In this document: positions 23,849 to 32,612 of the stretch, piece after piece
Layout of the letters: the number at the start of each line of letters is the position of its first letter
Position numbering within the stretch: position 1 is the first letter of the stretch
From: Siphonodentalium dalli
Lineage: Eukaryota; Mollusca; Scaphopoda; Gadilida; Siphonodentaliidae
Length of the DNA: 64,000 nt
NCBI GenBank assembly: GCA_032622095.1
Contig: CP136069.1
Span: 88,496,958-88,560,957 of the forward strand
Direction of reading: 5' to 3'
The notes under the pieces: model-generated
What the model was told of the DNA's origin: nothing
Database searches by the model: none
Seen by the model: the letters and a program-made list of their open reading frames with translations, nothing else
Made by a program: the position numbers and the translations under genes

Positions 23849-24224
23849 AATCGGAAGAGCAGCATTCTATAGAATGGGTTGATCAGCATTGGGACCCAGA
23901 GTCAGTGACAAGATTTGAACAATGAACAGATTTGAACCCTCAGGGGTATATTGAAGATCAATTAATTCCCTCTACGAGGGAGCTATAACTCAACACATCA
24001 AACTTATTATTGGCCACAAAGTATTTAAGACAGTAACTGATAATTCCCACATAGCCTATAGATAGTGGGTGAGAAATCTGCTATAAGAAATGAGAATTCC
24101 ACGAGCCCTTGGGTAATGCAAATATCCAGACTACCCCATTAAGGGATCGAAGTAAAGAAAGACTAAGAAAGAAGAATATAGTGGGAGCTTGGAAGATGAA
24201 CACATACAATTAGCAGTATAGACT

Positions 24225-24890
24225 ATGGACTCATATGAGAAGTGGGACAATCTGACAAGAGTAGCAATTGGTTTGCACCCAACTCATGTGGCGAGAATGG
24301 CCCCGCAGCAGGAGGACCGAGCGCTAAAACAGATGAAATATCATCTGCAACGCCCAGAAGTTATCGCTTTTGGCGAAGTGGGGTTGGACCGGACAATTCG
24401 TCCCGAGTTCTGGAGGAGACAAACATCGCTTTTCCAGAGACTTCTTGAGCTAGCAACAACGGACAAACCCCTCGTGCTCCACTTTAGAGGGTCAAGGGAA
24501 TCTGGGGACGCCGAAGATGTATTCAACCGGGGATTGGTCATGGCAAAAGAAAATTTGTCACCCCTTCAACCAATACATCTACATTGTTTCACCGGCAGTA
24601 AGGCAATGGTGGAGAAATGGAGGGAAGCGTTTCCCAGATGTTATTTTGGGTTCACCGCGAAAGTTGGGGATTTCACCAAGACCCAAAAAGATGCCCTACA
24701 GGCCGTACCGGACGACAGACTATTGACTGAGACAGATGCCCCATACCTAGGAAAAAACCTGGGAGTAAGATATACAGTACCCACGATGGTGGGAGATGTC
24801 GCTGTATTAATGGCAGAAGTGAGAGGATCTACAGTCGACCAGATCCTGAAGGTCACCGTCAAGAAGGCCCGTGACCTATATCGACTGTGA
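24225..24890 (+). CDS. TatD-like metal-dependent nuclease domain, N-terminally truncated (left arm)
   Basis: 221 codons. Motifs: AIGLHPTH at 14-21, AFGEVGLD at 48-55 (metal-ligand Glu51), LVLHFRG at 83-89 (His86), HLHCFTGS at 118-125 (His120), and LLTETDAPYLG at 166-176 (Asp171). These are four of the usual TatD metal or catalytic positions, in order and with normal spacing. The pattern is closest to TATDN2-type members. TatD enzymes are metal-dependent DNases (3'-5' exonuclease or AP-endonuclease activity in studied members). The first strand with its H-x-H motif is missing: an in-frame TAG lies just before the ATG. The missing part could come from an upstream exon, possibly the DAHIH motif at about 22690. 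It lies 376 bp after the gag-like ORF on the same strand. Confidence 0.8.
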   Translation: MDSYEKWDNLTRVAIGLHPTHVARMAPQQEDRALKQMKYHLQRPEVIAFGEVGLDRTIRPEFWRRQTSLFQRLLELATTDKPLVLHFRGSRESGDAEDVFNRGLVMAKENLSPLQPIHLHCFTGSKAMVEKWREAFPRCYFGFTAKVGDFTKTQKDALQAVPDDRLLTETDAPYLGKNLGVRYTVPTMVGDVAVLMAEVRGSTVDQILKVTVKKARDLYRL

Positions 24891-24943
24891 GATCTCTCTA
24901 ACTATATCCAGAGACGACGGGTGCCGAAGGCCTCGGTCCCATC

Positions 24944-25079
24944 ACGCTGTGTCTCTCTATAAATGGAGGGGAATTTAACTCCCATCAACCCTTGTTTTCC
25001 ATCCAGCCTGGCGATGGTGTGTCGATCCTGCCTTAGGTCTGCAAGGGCTACTCCTTCCCTTCATGAGAGGAAACAGAAT
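24944..25079. other. 136-bp spacer at the palindrome centre
   Basis: Unpaired segment between the arms. It contains a CCTTCATGAGAGG stretch close to the CCCTC/GAGGG pattern. There are no ORFs. A spacer this short makes a large cruciform or foldback possible in principle. Confidence 0.8.
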
Positions 25080-25132
25080 GATGGGACCGAGGCCTTCCGC
25101 ACCCGTCGTCTCTGGATATAGTTAGAGAGATC

Positions 25133-25798
25133 TCACAGTCGATATAGGTCACGGGCGTTCTTGACGGTGACCTTCAGGATCTGGTCGACTGTAGATCCTC
25201 TCACTTCTGCCATTAATACAGCGACATCTCCCACCATCGTGGGTACTGTATATCTTACTCCCAGGTTTTTTCCTAGGTATGGGGCATCTGTCTCAGTCAA
25301 TAGTCTGTCGTCCGGTACGGCCTGTAGGGCATCTTTTTGGGTCTTGGTGAAATCCCCAACTTTCGCGGTGAACCCAAAATAACATCTGGGAAACGCTTCC
25401 CTCCATTTCTCCACCATTGCCTTACTGCCGGTGAAACAATGTAGATGTATTGGTTGAAGGGGTGACAAATTTTCTTTTGCCATGACCAATCCCCGGTTGA
25501 ATACATCTTCGGCGTCCCCAGATTCCCTTGACCCTCTAAAGTGGAGCACGAGGGGTTTGTCCGTTGTTGCTAGCTCAAGAAGTCTCTGGAAAAGCGATGT
25601 TTGTCTCCTCCAGAACTCGGGACGAATTGTCCGGTTCAACCCCACTTCGCCAAAAGCGGTAACTTCTGGGCGTTGCAGATGATATTTCATCTGTTTTAGC
25701 GCTCGGTCCTCCTGCTCCGGGGCCATTCTCGCCACATGAGTTGGGTGCAAACCAATTGCTACTCTTGTCAGATTGTCCCACTTCTCATCTGAGTCCAT
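25133..25798 (-). CDS. TatD-like nuclease domain, right-arm copy with Asp to Asn in GEVGLD
   Basis: 221 codons, differing from the left copy at about five residues. The GEVGLD block reads GEVGLN. That Asp is strongly conserved in TatD proteins, although the metal ligand itself is the preceding Glu. Other changes are Tyr4 to Asp, Gln28 to Glu, Ile47 to Thr, and a Lys to Asn near the C terminus. It lacks the N-terminal H-x-H strand, like the left copy. Its position relative to the gag-like ORF is the mirror image. Activity is doubtful. Confidence 0.75.
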   Translation of the reverse strand: MDSDEKWDNLTRVAIGLHPTHVARMAPEQEDRALKQMKYHLQRPEVTAFGEVGLNRTIRPEFWRRQTSLFQRLLELATTDKPLVLHFRGSRESGDAEDVFNRGLVMAKENLSPLQPIHLHCFTGSKAMVEKWREAFPRCYFGFTAKVGDFTKTQKDALQAVPDDRLLTETDAPYLGKNLGVRYTVPTMVGDVAVLMAEVRGSTVDQILKVTVKNARDLYRL

Positions 25799-26174
25799 AG
25801 TCTATACTGCTAATTGTATGTGTTCATCTTCCAAGCTCCCACTATATTCTTCTTTCTTAGTCTTTCTTTACTTCGATCCCTTAATGGGGTAGTCTGGATA
25901 TTTGCATTACCCAAGGGCTCGTGGAATTCTCATTTCTTATAGCAGATTTCTCACCCACTATATATAGGCTATGTGGGAATTATCAGTTACTGTCTTAAAT
26001 ACTTTGTGGCCAATAATAAGTTTGATGTGTTGAGTTATAGCTCCCTCGTAGAGGGAATTAATTGATCTTCAATATACCCCTGAGGGTTCAAATCTGTTCA
26101 TTGTTCAAATCTTGTCACTGACTCTGGGTCCCAATGCTGATCAACCCATTCTATAGAATGCTGCTCTTCCGATT

Positions 26175-29100
26175 CTATAGATGTGATTTCATTGACGAAG
26201 AATTTCCACCCGGATCCCAAGGCAGTTCACCAATGTCTTGCATTGTATCATCACTGTGTGAGTCGTCGACAACTGGTGTTACCATTGATGGGAATGGTAC
26301 TGGTGGTGGCTCATAGATTCTACTGTCGTCGTCCCAAGTTTCTGATATGCATGTGACCATTTGTGTTTCCGTCCAGTCTTTGTTAACAGGCTGGGTGTCA
26401 CATGTATCTGGTATGCAGCTAATCAAATCAGAAGGTTCAGTATCACTCCAGTTTCCGTAACTAGGTGGAAAAGTTAATAGACTTGTATGGCCTTCAGTGC
26501 TACTACTAGTAGATTGACTCTCTCCGTCTGTCTGTTCAGATATACCATCATCTGTCGTAATATCTCCATGGCAGTCTATATCATTTATACAAGCAGTTCT
26601 TTGGGCAGTTTCATAAATATTTAGTCTTGCCTCGCTTGGTTCGCATGCCTTAGTCATTCGCGGTCTTACGTGTATCTGATTGGCCCTCACTATGAGGGAT
26701 TCCCGACTGGTATTATTGGTACCGGTACCAGTATGAGTATCCATATTCTGCATTAGGTCACTAGTGCTATCATTAACAGCTAGGTGCTCATGTTGACTCT
26801 CTTTGTCTGTCTCTCCAGATATACCTTCAGCTGTCATCATGTCTCCATGGCAGTCTCTGTCATTTGTGCCAGTTGTTATTTGGGCATTTTCTTGAATATG
26901 TATTCTTGCCTCGTGTGGTTCGCATTCCTTAGTAATTTGCAGTCTTATCTGCTTGGCCCTCACTATGAGGGATTCACGACTGGTATTATTGGTACCAGTA
27001 TGCGTTTCTATCTTCTGCGATATGTCACTGGTGTTCTCTTTAACAGCTGGTTGTTCAGATGTTGTTGTTGGATCCATATTTAAGAGGCTTATAATGACAT
27101 CCTTTGGATCTCCTTCTCCCGGCCTCCAAAGATCCAATTCATCGCCCCTCATGATGAGGGATTCCAAGGTCTTACTATTTCTGGCCTGTTTTGAAATGTA
27201 TGATTCTGGGTATTTTGTTATGTTTTCTAGCCGAGTATTATTTTGGATTTTTTCAATGTCATGGGTTTGTAACAATTCTTCCATTGATGTTGTATCCTTT
27301 CTGTCAGTTATACAGTGAATATGGGCATCAGCCATTGGTGGGTTTCCTAAAAGTGTCATCTGTTGTATCATGTCCAGTGTTCGGTCTATGTTGATACATG
27401 TAGTTCTTGGTCGGCATGGTTGGCACTCATCTGGCATGACATATTGAACTTCTAATTTAGTTTCAATCTTCTTTTTGTCACTCATGCCCATGTCTTCATT
27501 TAGATTATCCCTCCGTGTAGAGGGTTCATCCTTTGCATTCTCTGCAGTTTGAGTATAGCTACCAGTACCTGTAAAGACTGCATCACTATGATTAGAGTTA
27601 GCGGTGTTGTTATACCGATATCTCGAACACTGGTCCTCAATTAAGGTAGGTTCAGATGTTTCCTGTTTTCTTGCCAACCGGTATATTTTAGAGTTCTCTC
27701 GCACAATATGTTCTTGGTCCTTGTCTTCGGACACAGTCATTATGTTATCTCCCTCGCATGAGGGGGTGAAGTTGTTTATTAAATGAACATTTCCTTGCTC
27801 ACCTTTGGATACAGTCAAGTTATGATGTCCCTTAGATGAGGGCATACAGTTGTTTAATAGTTGGATGTTTTCTTCGATTTCTTGAGATACATCACATATA
27901 GTCTGTTCTTTGACACGTGTCTTTATTTCTGAATGTCCCTTGATAGAGGGTGGCCCTGAATCTCTACTGTTATTTGGATTGTTTATATTTTGGGTCATGT
28001 CAACAGTCGGTTCTTGTGCGCATATCGCTATTGAAGGATGTTCCTCAATGGAGGATAGTCCTTTATCTCCAACTATAAAGCTGACATTTGAGTCATTTTT
28101 AGTCATGGGTACCTCCTGACATTCTCCTGAAATTGAAATGTCTAGTACAGATTTCTCATTTGAATATATCACCGTGGTAGGATGTCCCTCAATTGAGGGT
28201 AGCCCTGTCCCCGCGTTCCTATCTCGGTAATATCTGTTCTTGGGCATTCCATAAGGTGATACCGCAATTTGCGTACATGTCCCCAGAGAATCCCATGTGA
28301 GTGGGGATGTCCCCAACATTTGGGGATTGGTTATGTCACCGTGAGTTGTTCCTTGTACTGTTCTGTTCATGTGCAATTCTGATGTTTGCTCTTTTATGCA
28401 GGTACTTTTTATTTCCGTACGCAAGGTTGAGAGTTGTTCTTCTAGATCTTGTATACGTTTCTCCAATTTATAATTGGGATTTCCTGTTTGAATTTCAGGC
28501 ACTGTTTGAATTTCAGGCACCTCGGTTTCTATCGTTTGGTCTGTGTCGCCCCTGCAGGGGTTTGAGACTCTGCTCGGCAGTGGTAAGGTGACTGTATACG
28601 TATTTTCGGTTTGTTTCAGTACCGGTACGCATTTTATCTCAGTGTGGGTAGCAGGTATGTGGTGCCATGGCTTTGATGGGGATTTCCGCACATGCATCTC
28701 TGAACTTGAGTCAGTCATATACCCTTGTGGTATTTCGCGCATTCCGAATATTTTCTCCATCCGTCTTAACAGCTCCGGTCCCTCTATATGAGGGGATTGC
28801 TGTACTATTATGGTGTAGCTATAGCTAGCGATACTTTCCAAACACCACCACAACTGATTCACCACTTGCTGGTCATCCCATCCATTCGTGGCGGCATACA
28901 TCTGAAACTTGGTTTGAAAGGTTTCCCAACTCGATTTTGGTTCTCCATCAAAATTCAGAGATCTTGGTATTTTGATGTCACGTGCGAACTTAATCCGCAT
29001 CCTTAGTAACATTTCTGGTCCCTCTATATGAGGGGATTGCTGTACTATTATGGTGTAATGATCGCTAGCCATACCTTCCAAACACCACCACAACTGATTC

Positions 29101-29807
29101 ACCATTTCTTGGTCATCCCATTCCTTCATGGCGGCATACATCTCAAACTTTATTTGAAAGGTTTCCCAACTCGATTTTGGTTCTCCATCAAAATTCAGAG
29201 ATCTTGGTATTTTGATGTCACAGGTTCCGAACCTTTCCTCCATCCGATGTAACATTTCCGGTCCCTCTATATGAGGGGATTGCTGTACCAATCTAGCGTA
29301 ATGGTCGCCAGCGAAACCTTCCAGACACCAGCGCAACGGAGTCACTACCAGCTGATAATCCCATCCTCTCATGGCGGCATAGTTCTCGAACTTGGTACGG
29401 AATGTTTGCCAACTCGAACTGGGCAATCCGTCAAACTTTGGAGGCATGAATTCCCCCCTGAAACGAGAACGAGAACGACAGTTCCTTTGACGATGTTCAT
29501 AATTTTCCTTTTCACGAGCTCCATCTTCACGCTCTCTCTGTTGGTGATTTTGCATTGCTGGCCTCTGTGGCAGTACATCAGGTTGGTTAGCCGGTACTCG
29601 TGCCTCATTTTGGGATCCACGTACCCTGTCTGTCGGGTAACGATGTTGATTACCCGTGGGCTCGACAATAAAATCAACATGATCCCTCCATTGCTTTTGG
29701 GGGTCTATGTTCCCCATATTTTGTATCATGGGGTCTCTGCTCCCCATATTTTTGTTCAGGGGGTCTATTTGGCTGTCTTGTGTTATGACGGGTGGTATTT
29801 TCCCCAT
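26175..29807 (-). CDS. Gag-like long ORF, right-arm copy with a frameshifted start
   Basis: 1210 codons. The first 35 or so codons, from the ATG at 29805-29807, are in the wrong frame relative to the left copy. From QKQWRDH on, it matches the left ORF through all three gag-like modules, the coiled coil, the DAHIH motif and the repeats. It then reads through the point where the left copy has TGA (here CGA) to the common end SMKSHL. The lesion is a 17-bp deletion near 29699, which separates it from the N-terminal 215 or so residues now in 29674-30360. One copy per arm is thus damaged, each at a different place. Confidence 0.75.
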   Translation of the reverse strand: MGKIPPVITQDSQIDPLNKNMGSRDPMIQNMGNIDPQKQWRDHVDFIVEPTGNQHRYPTDRVRGSQNEARVPANQPDVLPQRPAMQNHQQREREDGAREKENYEHRQRNCRSRSRFRGEFMPPKFDGLPSSSWQTFRTKFENYAAMRGWDYQLVVTPLRWCLEGFAGDHYARLVQQSPHIEGPEMLHRMEERFGTCDIKIPRSLNFDGEPKSSWETFQIKFEMYAAMKEWDDQEMVNQLWWCLEGMASDHYTIIVQQSPHIEGPEMLLRMRIKFARDIKIPRSLNFDGEPKSSWETFQTKFQMYAATNGWDDQQVVNQLWWCLESIASYSYTIIVQQSPHIEGPELLRRMEKIFGMREIPQGYMTDSSSEMHVRKSPSKPWHHIPATHTEIKCVPVLKQTENTYTVTLPLPSRVSNPCRGDTDQTIETEVPEIQTVPEIQTGNPNYKLEKRIQDLEEQLSTLRTEIKSTCIKEQTSELHMNRTVQGTTHGDITNPQMLGTSPLTWDSLGTCTQIAVSPYGMPKNRYYRDRNAGTGLPSIEGHPTTVIYSNEKSVLDISISGECQEVPMTKNDSNVSFIVGDKGLSSIEEHPSIAICAQEPTVDMTQNINNPNNSRDSGPPSIKGHSEIKTRVKEQTICDVSQEIEENIQLLNNCMPSSKGHHNLTVSKGEQGNVHLINNFTPSCEGDNIMTVSEDKDQEHIVRENSKIYRLARKQETSEPTLIEDQCSRYRYNNTANSNHSDAVFTGTGSYTQTAENAKDEPSTRRDNLNEDMGMSDKKKIETKLEVQYVMPDECQPCRPRTTCINIDRTLDMIQQMTLLGNPPMADAHIHCITDRKDTTSMEELLQTHDIEKIQNNTRLENITKYPESYISKQARNSKTLESLIMRGDELDLWRPGEGDPKDVIISLLNMDPTTTSEQPAVKENTSDISQKIETHTGTNNTSRESLIVRAKQIRLQITKECEPHEARIHIQENAQITTGTNDRDCHGDMMTAEGISGETDKESQHEHLAVNDSTSDLMQNMDTHTGTGTNNTSRESLIVRANQIHVRPRMTKACEPSEARLNIYETAQRTACINDIDCHGDITTDDGISEQTDGESQSTSSSTEGHTSLLTFPPSYGNWSDTEPSDLISCIPDTCDTQPVNKDWTETQMVTCISETWDDDSRIYEPPPVPFPSMVTPVVDDSHSDDTMQDIGELPWDPGGNSSSMKSHL

Positions 29808-30360
29808 AGTGCGGGGTTATGGCCTCCTGTTTTATGACTGTTTTAGAACGTGCGAATCCAGGTATTTTGTTGTTGAGGAGGTCATTGATAGTTGGTTGGG
29901 GGAGTAAATCTTTGAGGTGTTCTTTGACGGAAGCCCTTGATATTTTCAGTTGCCCATCCGAGTCCGAAGAATCATCTTTCGGTTTTATTCCCACCTCATC
30001 TCCCCCTTTCTGTTCCTCACCAAAATCTGAGGCAATACCGTCATAGTCTGAGGAATTACTGTCATATTCCGAGGACTCATCCTCATAGAAACATGATACC
30101 TCTCGATACATATCCCTAGAACTTAATCGGGGAATAATATTATGATCTTGACCCCTTTCCTGATACTGACCCAGAGTGTCGGTGCTGCTGGGATAAGAAT
30201 GATTTCCTCCCCCATAGGGGTGTGTCATTCCTTCCGCTGCTGGTTCACTATGTTGCGAGGGGTATGGAGTACTTATTTGCATGGGATAATACGCTTTTGA
30301 TCGTGTTCCCCCATTCTCTATTTCCTGTTGTTGGACCATGTTAATGTTCTGGTAGGCCAT
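29674..30360 (-). pseudogene. N-terminal piece of the right-arm gag-like ORF
   Basis: 228 codons from the same ATG context as the left-arm start. It is identical apart from about one residue (Glu to Gly at about 137) until the 17-bp deletion, after which a short out-of-frame end (PPKAMEGSC) follows. It carries the Gln/Pro-rich and acidic Ser/Asp regions but none of the gag-like modules. Confidence 0.75.
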
Positions 30361-30698
30361 CTTTTCAAGACTTTCAATATCTTTGCAATGTACTGGTTAG
30401 ATCTTCCCCAATTTGAAAGGGGCAGGTTTTTTTCTTATGTTTCTCAAACCTTTGTCAAAAACTCTTCTGCTGAAAGGTAAGTATCATTACTGTTAGACAA
30501 GATGTTATTTCCAACTCTCTTCCCTTATTTATCTCCAACAGATAAAATCGGAATACTGACTATAAACAATAACAGTCGGAAGAGTCCGTGCTTGGTATCA
30601 AGTATGTCTCTTTAAGAGAAGTGTTCGAATGATATTTCCCTCGATAGAGGGGTTACAAGCTGTGTTGATTTTGTTTATTGGATTTCTTCGAAACAATT

Positions 30699-31084
30699 TT
30701 CCCAAACTGGTATTGTCCCTTTAAGATATGTCCGAAAAACTAGAATGCGGTCGTGTAATATCTCAAACCGAAGATACCAATGAGAAGAATAACTTTTGAT
30801 TGTTGAAACACAATACAGGCCCACATGTGGGATATATATTTCCTGATGTGTATTGCTGGTGTGACTTTTACTTATAGTCTTATAGCCCTCGATGTGAATG
30901 TGAGGAAACTCATCGGTGGAAGAAATATTCCGTTTTGTGGACTCGTCGTTAGTTTGCTCTCACGTGTACCAGAAAGAGTCCATGCGCTACCACGTGTGTG
31001 TGGAAATAACCCGAATGTTTCTTCTGCCCAGAAGTAATAAATTGTCTTAATTTCGGTGGATCAGTTCTGAGAATTATTGATCAC
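30699..31084. other. Non-coding flank of the palindrome
   Basis: No recognisable gene. The ORF at 30825-31037 has no motif. Confidence 0.35.
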
Positions 31085-31405
31085 GTTAGATCACGTTAAC
31101 TCTTCTCCGGCCGATGCATTTGACTGTTTCAGACGTCTTGGCGATATCTCGGGCACCGATGGTAATTTATCTTTACGTTGAAACTTGATAATTAATGAGC
31201 GTGTGTATATGAGGCGCGTTTATATACTTCAGTGGAAATCAAATCGGGTTAAACTGGCGGATTTTTACGGACGAAATTTGATGCATAGGGTATCTCGGTA
31301 TCCGCTGGGCCGATTTCCCGGTATCCGCTGGGCCGATTTCCACCATTTTTGGGGTGTTGGTCCACCTGACCTTGACCTTCAAAATGGTCAATTCAAGGTC
31401 AAATC
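31085..31405 (+). repeat. Partial copy of a type C Helitron-like element
   Basis: It matches 37255-37575 at a constant offset of 6170, with only a few differences. It ends at GGTCAAATC, after a TGACCTTGACCTTCAA / TTCAAGGTCA pair, then switches to unrelated sequence. It has no 5' or 3' terminus of the element and is therefore an internal fragment. Confidence 0.8.
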
Positions 31406-32094
31406 CTTTCCCAGAATTCCTCCTGGCGAAGCTGGCGCGAATTTTCACAAGGATTTTGGGAAAAATTATTTCCCAAAAACCCAATTTCACAATTAAGCAC
31501 AATACGCAAGCTACCACAATATAATCGTAGTAGCGTGCAAACAATTATCGGAGAGTGTCATCCCTCTCCGCAAGAAGAATAAAGAAGAATCTTCACTTTT
31601 CCAAAGTCAATCCTTTGAATTTGGAATCACAGAGATTTCGCTGTGAGTCCGTGAAATCCTTCGACGAATCCTTCTCAAAATCACGATTTTAAGAATTTGT
31701 CGACGGCGTCAATTATAGTAAACTTACTATAATTGATGTGTCGTGGCGATCAATCCTCCAGTAAGTTTCGATCCACGATATGGCTCGTAGATGAACGTAG
31801 CTTATTACAGAGATAATTCAATCTGGGTTCCATTTAGGTGTAAGGTTTCGTTCTGCGGTCACGTGGTCCTGACGTCATTGGCTGCCTTCTTGGGGATTAA
31901 CCCTGCCCAACGATCAACCGCAGTAACTAAGTAACATGCCCCGTGCACCCCTCACCCGTGCATTAAGACTGCGATATAACGCGCGCGAGTTAATGACACC
32001 CCATCCTTTCCGAAATAAAAAGATTGACTTGTGCATATGCTCCATATTACCCTGACCCAGGTCTGACCCCTTACTTTTGCCAATTATCTATCTA
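31406..32094. other. Non-coding stretch, nothing recognised
   Basis: No gene, and no repeat that I can place. The last base (A at 32094) is the 5' flank of the Helitron array. Confidence 0.35.
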
Positions 32095-32130
32095 TCTCAT
32101 ATATATTTTGAAGACCTCTGTTTGTTTGTT

Positions 32131-32162
<32 letters not shown>

Positions 32163-32612
32163 ATTAATACAAATCTACGATTCTTGACCGATCGGGACGA
32201 AACTTGGTACGTGAGTGTAGTTTGACCAGGCGGTCGTCGTTGTCGTATTGGCGAGCCCGTGCGGCGCCCGCTTCGCGCATGCGCAGACGAGATCTCGGAA
32301 ACGGGTGGAGCTATCGACTTGAAATTTGCTATGTGAATGTATCTTGCCCCGGATGCGAATTTTATCGGGTCGCCGAGCCCGTGCGACACCAGCTTCGCGC
32401 ATGCGCAGACGAGATCTCGGAAACGGGTGGAGCTATCGACTTGAAATTTGGTATGTGAATGTATCTTGCCCCGGATACGAATCTTATCGGGTCGCCGAGC
32501 CCGTGCGACACCAGTTTCGCGCATGCGCAGACCAGATCTCGGAAACGGGTGGAGCTATCGACTTGAAATTTGGTTTTTGAATAGCCCGGACAACGTCGGG
32601 CTCATCGGCTAG
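32095..32612 (+). mobile_element. Type A non-autonomous Helitron-like element
   Basis: 5' end A|TCTCATATATATTTTG, then GTTT/GTCT simple repeats, a conserved block with GATCGGGACGAAACTTGGTA, and about 2.5 copies of a 122-bp minisatellite, each with GCGCATGCGC. The 3' end is a hairpin (GCCCGGACAACGTCGGGC), seven bases, then CTAG followed by T. TC start, a hairpin about 11 nt from the end, CTRR and an A/T target are the textbook Helitron features. There is no Rep or helicase gene, so it must move in trans. Confidence 0.75.

Larger units (their letters stand above)
19354..23980. repeat. Recurrent short palindrome CCCTC-N3-6-GAGGG
   Basis: Sites with start and spacer: 19355 TATC, 20746 ATATA, 20989 ATATA, 21229 ATATA, 21824 AATT (a perfect 14-mer), 22259 ATGC, 22499 TACACG, 22863 ATCAT, 23052 ATAGT, 23325 ATAGT and 23968 TAC. 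Variants lie at 21968 (TCCTC-CATT-GAGGA), 22073 (TATC, right half AAGGG) and 22181 (ATCT, AAGGG). Relatives are CCCCTGCAGGGG at 21463 and CCCCAAATGTTGGGG at 21703. The sites fall in all three codon phases of the long ORF and in the non-coding flanks on both sides. All are mirrored in the right arm. This points to a DNA- or RNA-level element such as a binding site or hairpin. Confidence 0.8.
19308..24943 (+). repeat. Left arm of an 11.4-kb palindrome
   Basis: It pairs with 25080-30698. Outer positions sum to 50006 and inner positions to 50023, the difference being one 17-bp deletion in the right arm. I count about a dozen substitutions over 5.6 kb, a divergence of roughly 0.2 percent. The arm contains the gag-like ORF, the TatD-like ORF and the CCCTC/GAGGG palindromes. 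The homology ends sharply at 19308, just before AATTGTTTCGAAG, and at 24943. No target-site duplication or terminal repeat is evident. Confidence 0.92.
25080..30698 (-). repeat. Right arm of the 11.4-kb palindrome
   Basis: Reverse complement of 19308-24943, with one 17-bp deletion near 29699 and scattered substitutions. All genes are mirrored on the minus strand. The pairing ends at 30698; the following TTCCCAAACTGG has no counterpart in the left flank. Confidence 0.92.

Noticed and set aside
26080-26098. GGTTCAAATCT resembling a tRNA or SINE B box
   Set aside because: No A box, acceptor stem or cloverleaf could be placed around it. It is the complement of a stretch in the palindrome flank.
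19308-30698. Palindrome as a foldback sequencing artefact
   Set aside because: The arms differ by a 17-bp indel and about a dozen substitutions, which a foldback read would not show. An assembly join of two haplotype copies is still possible and is listed as the check.
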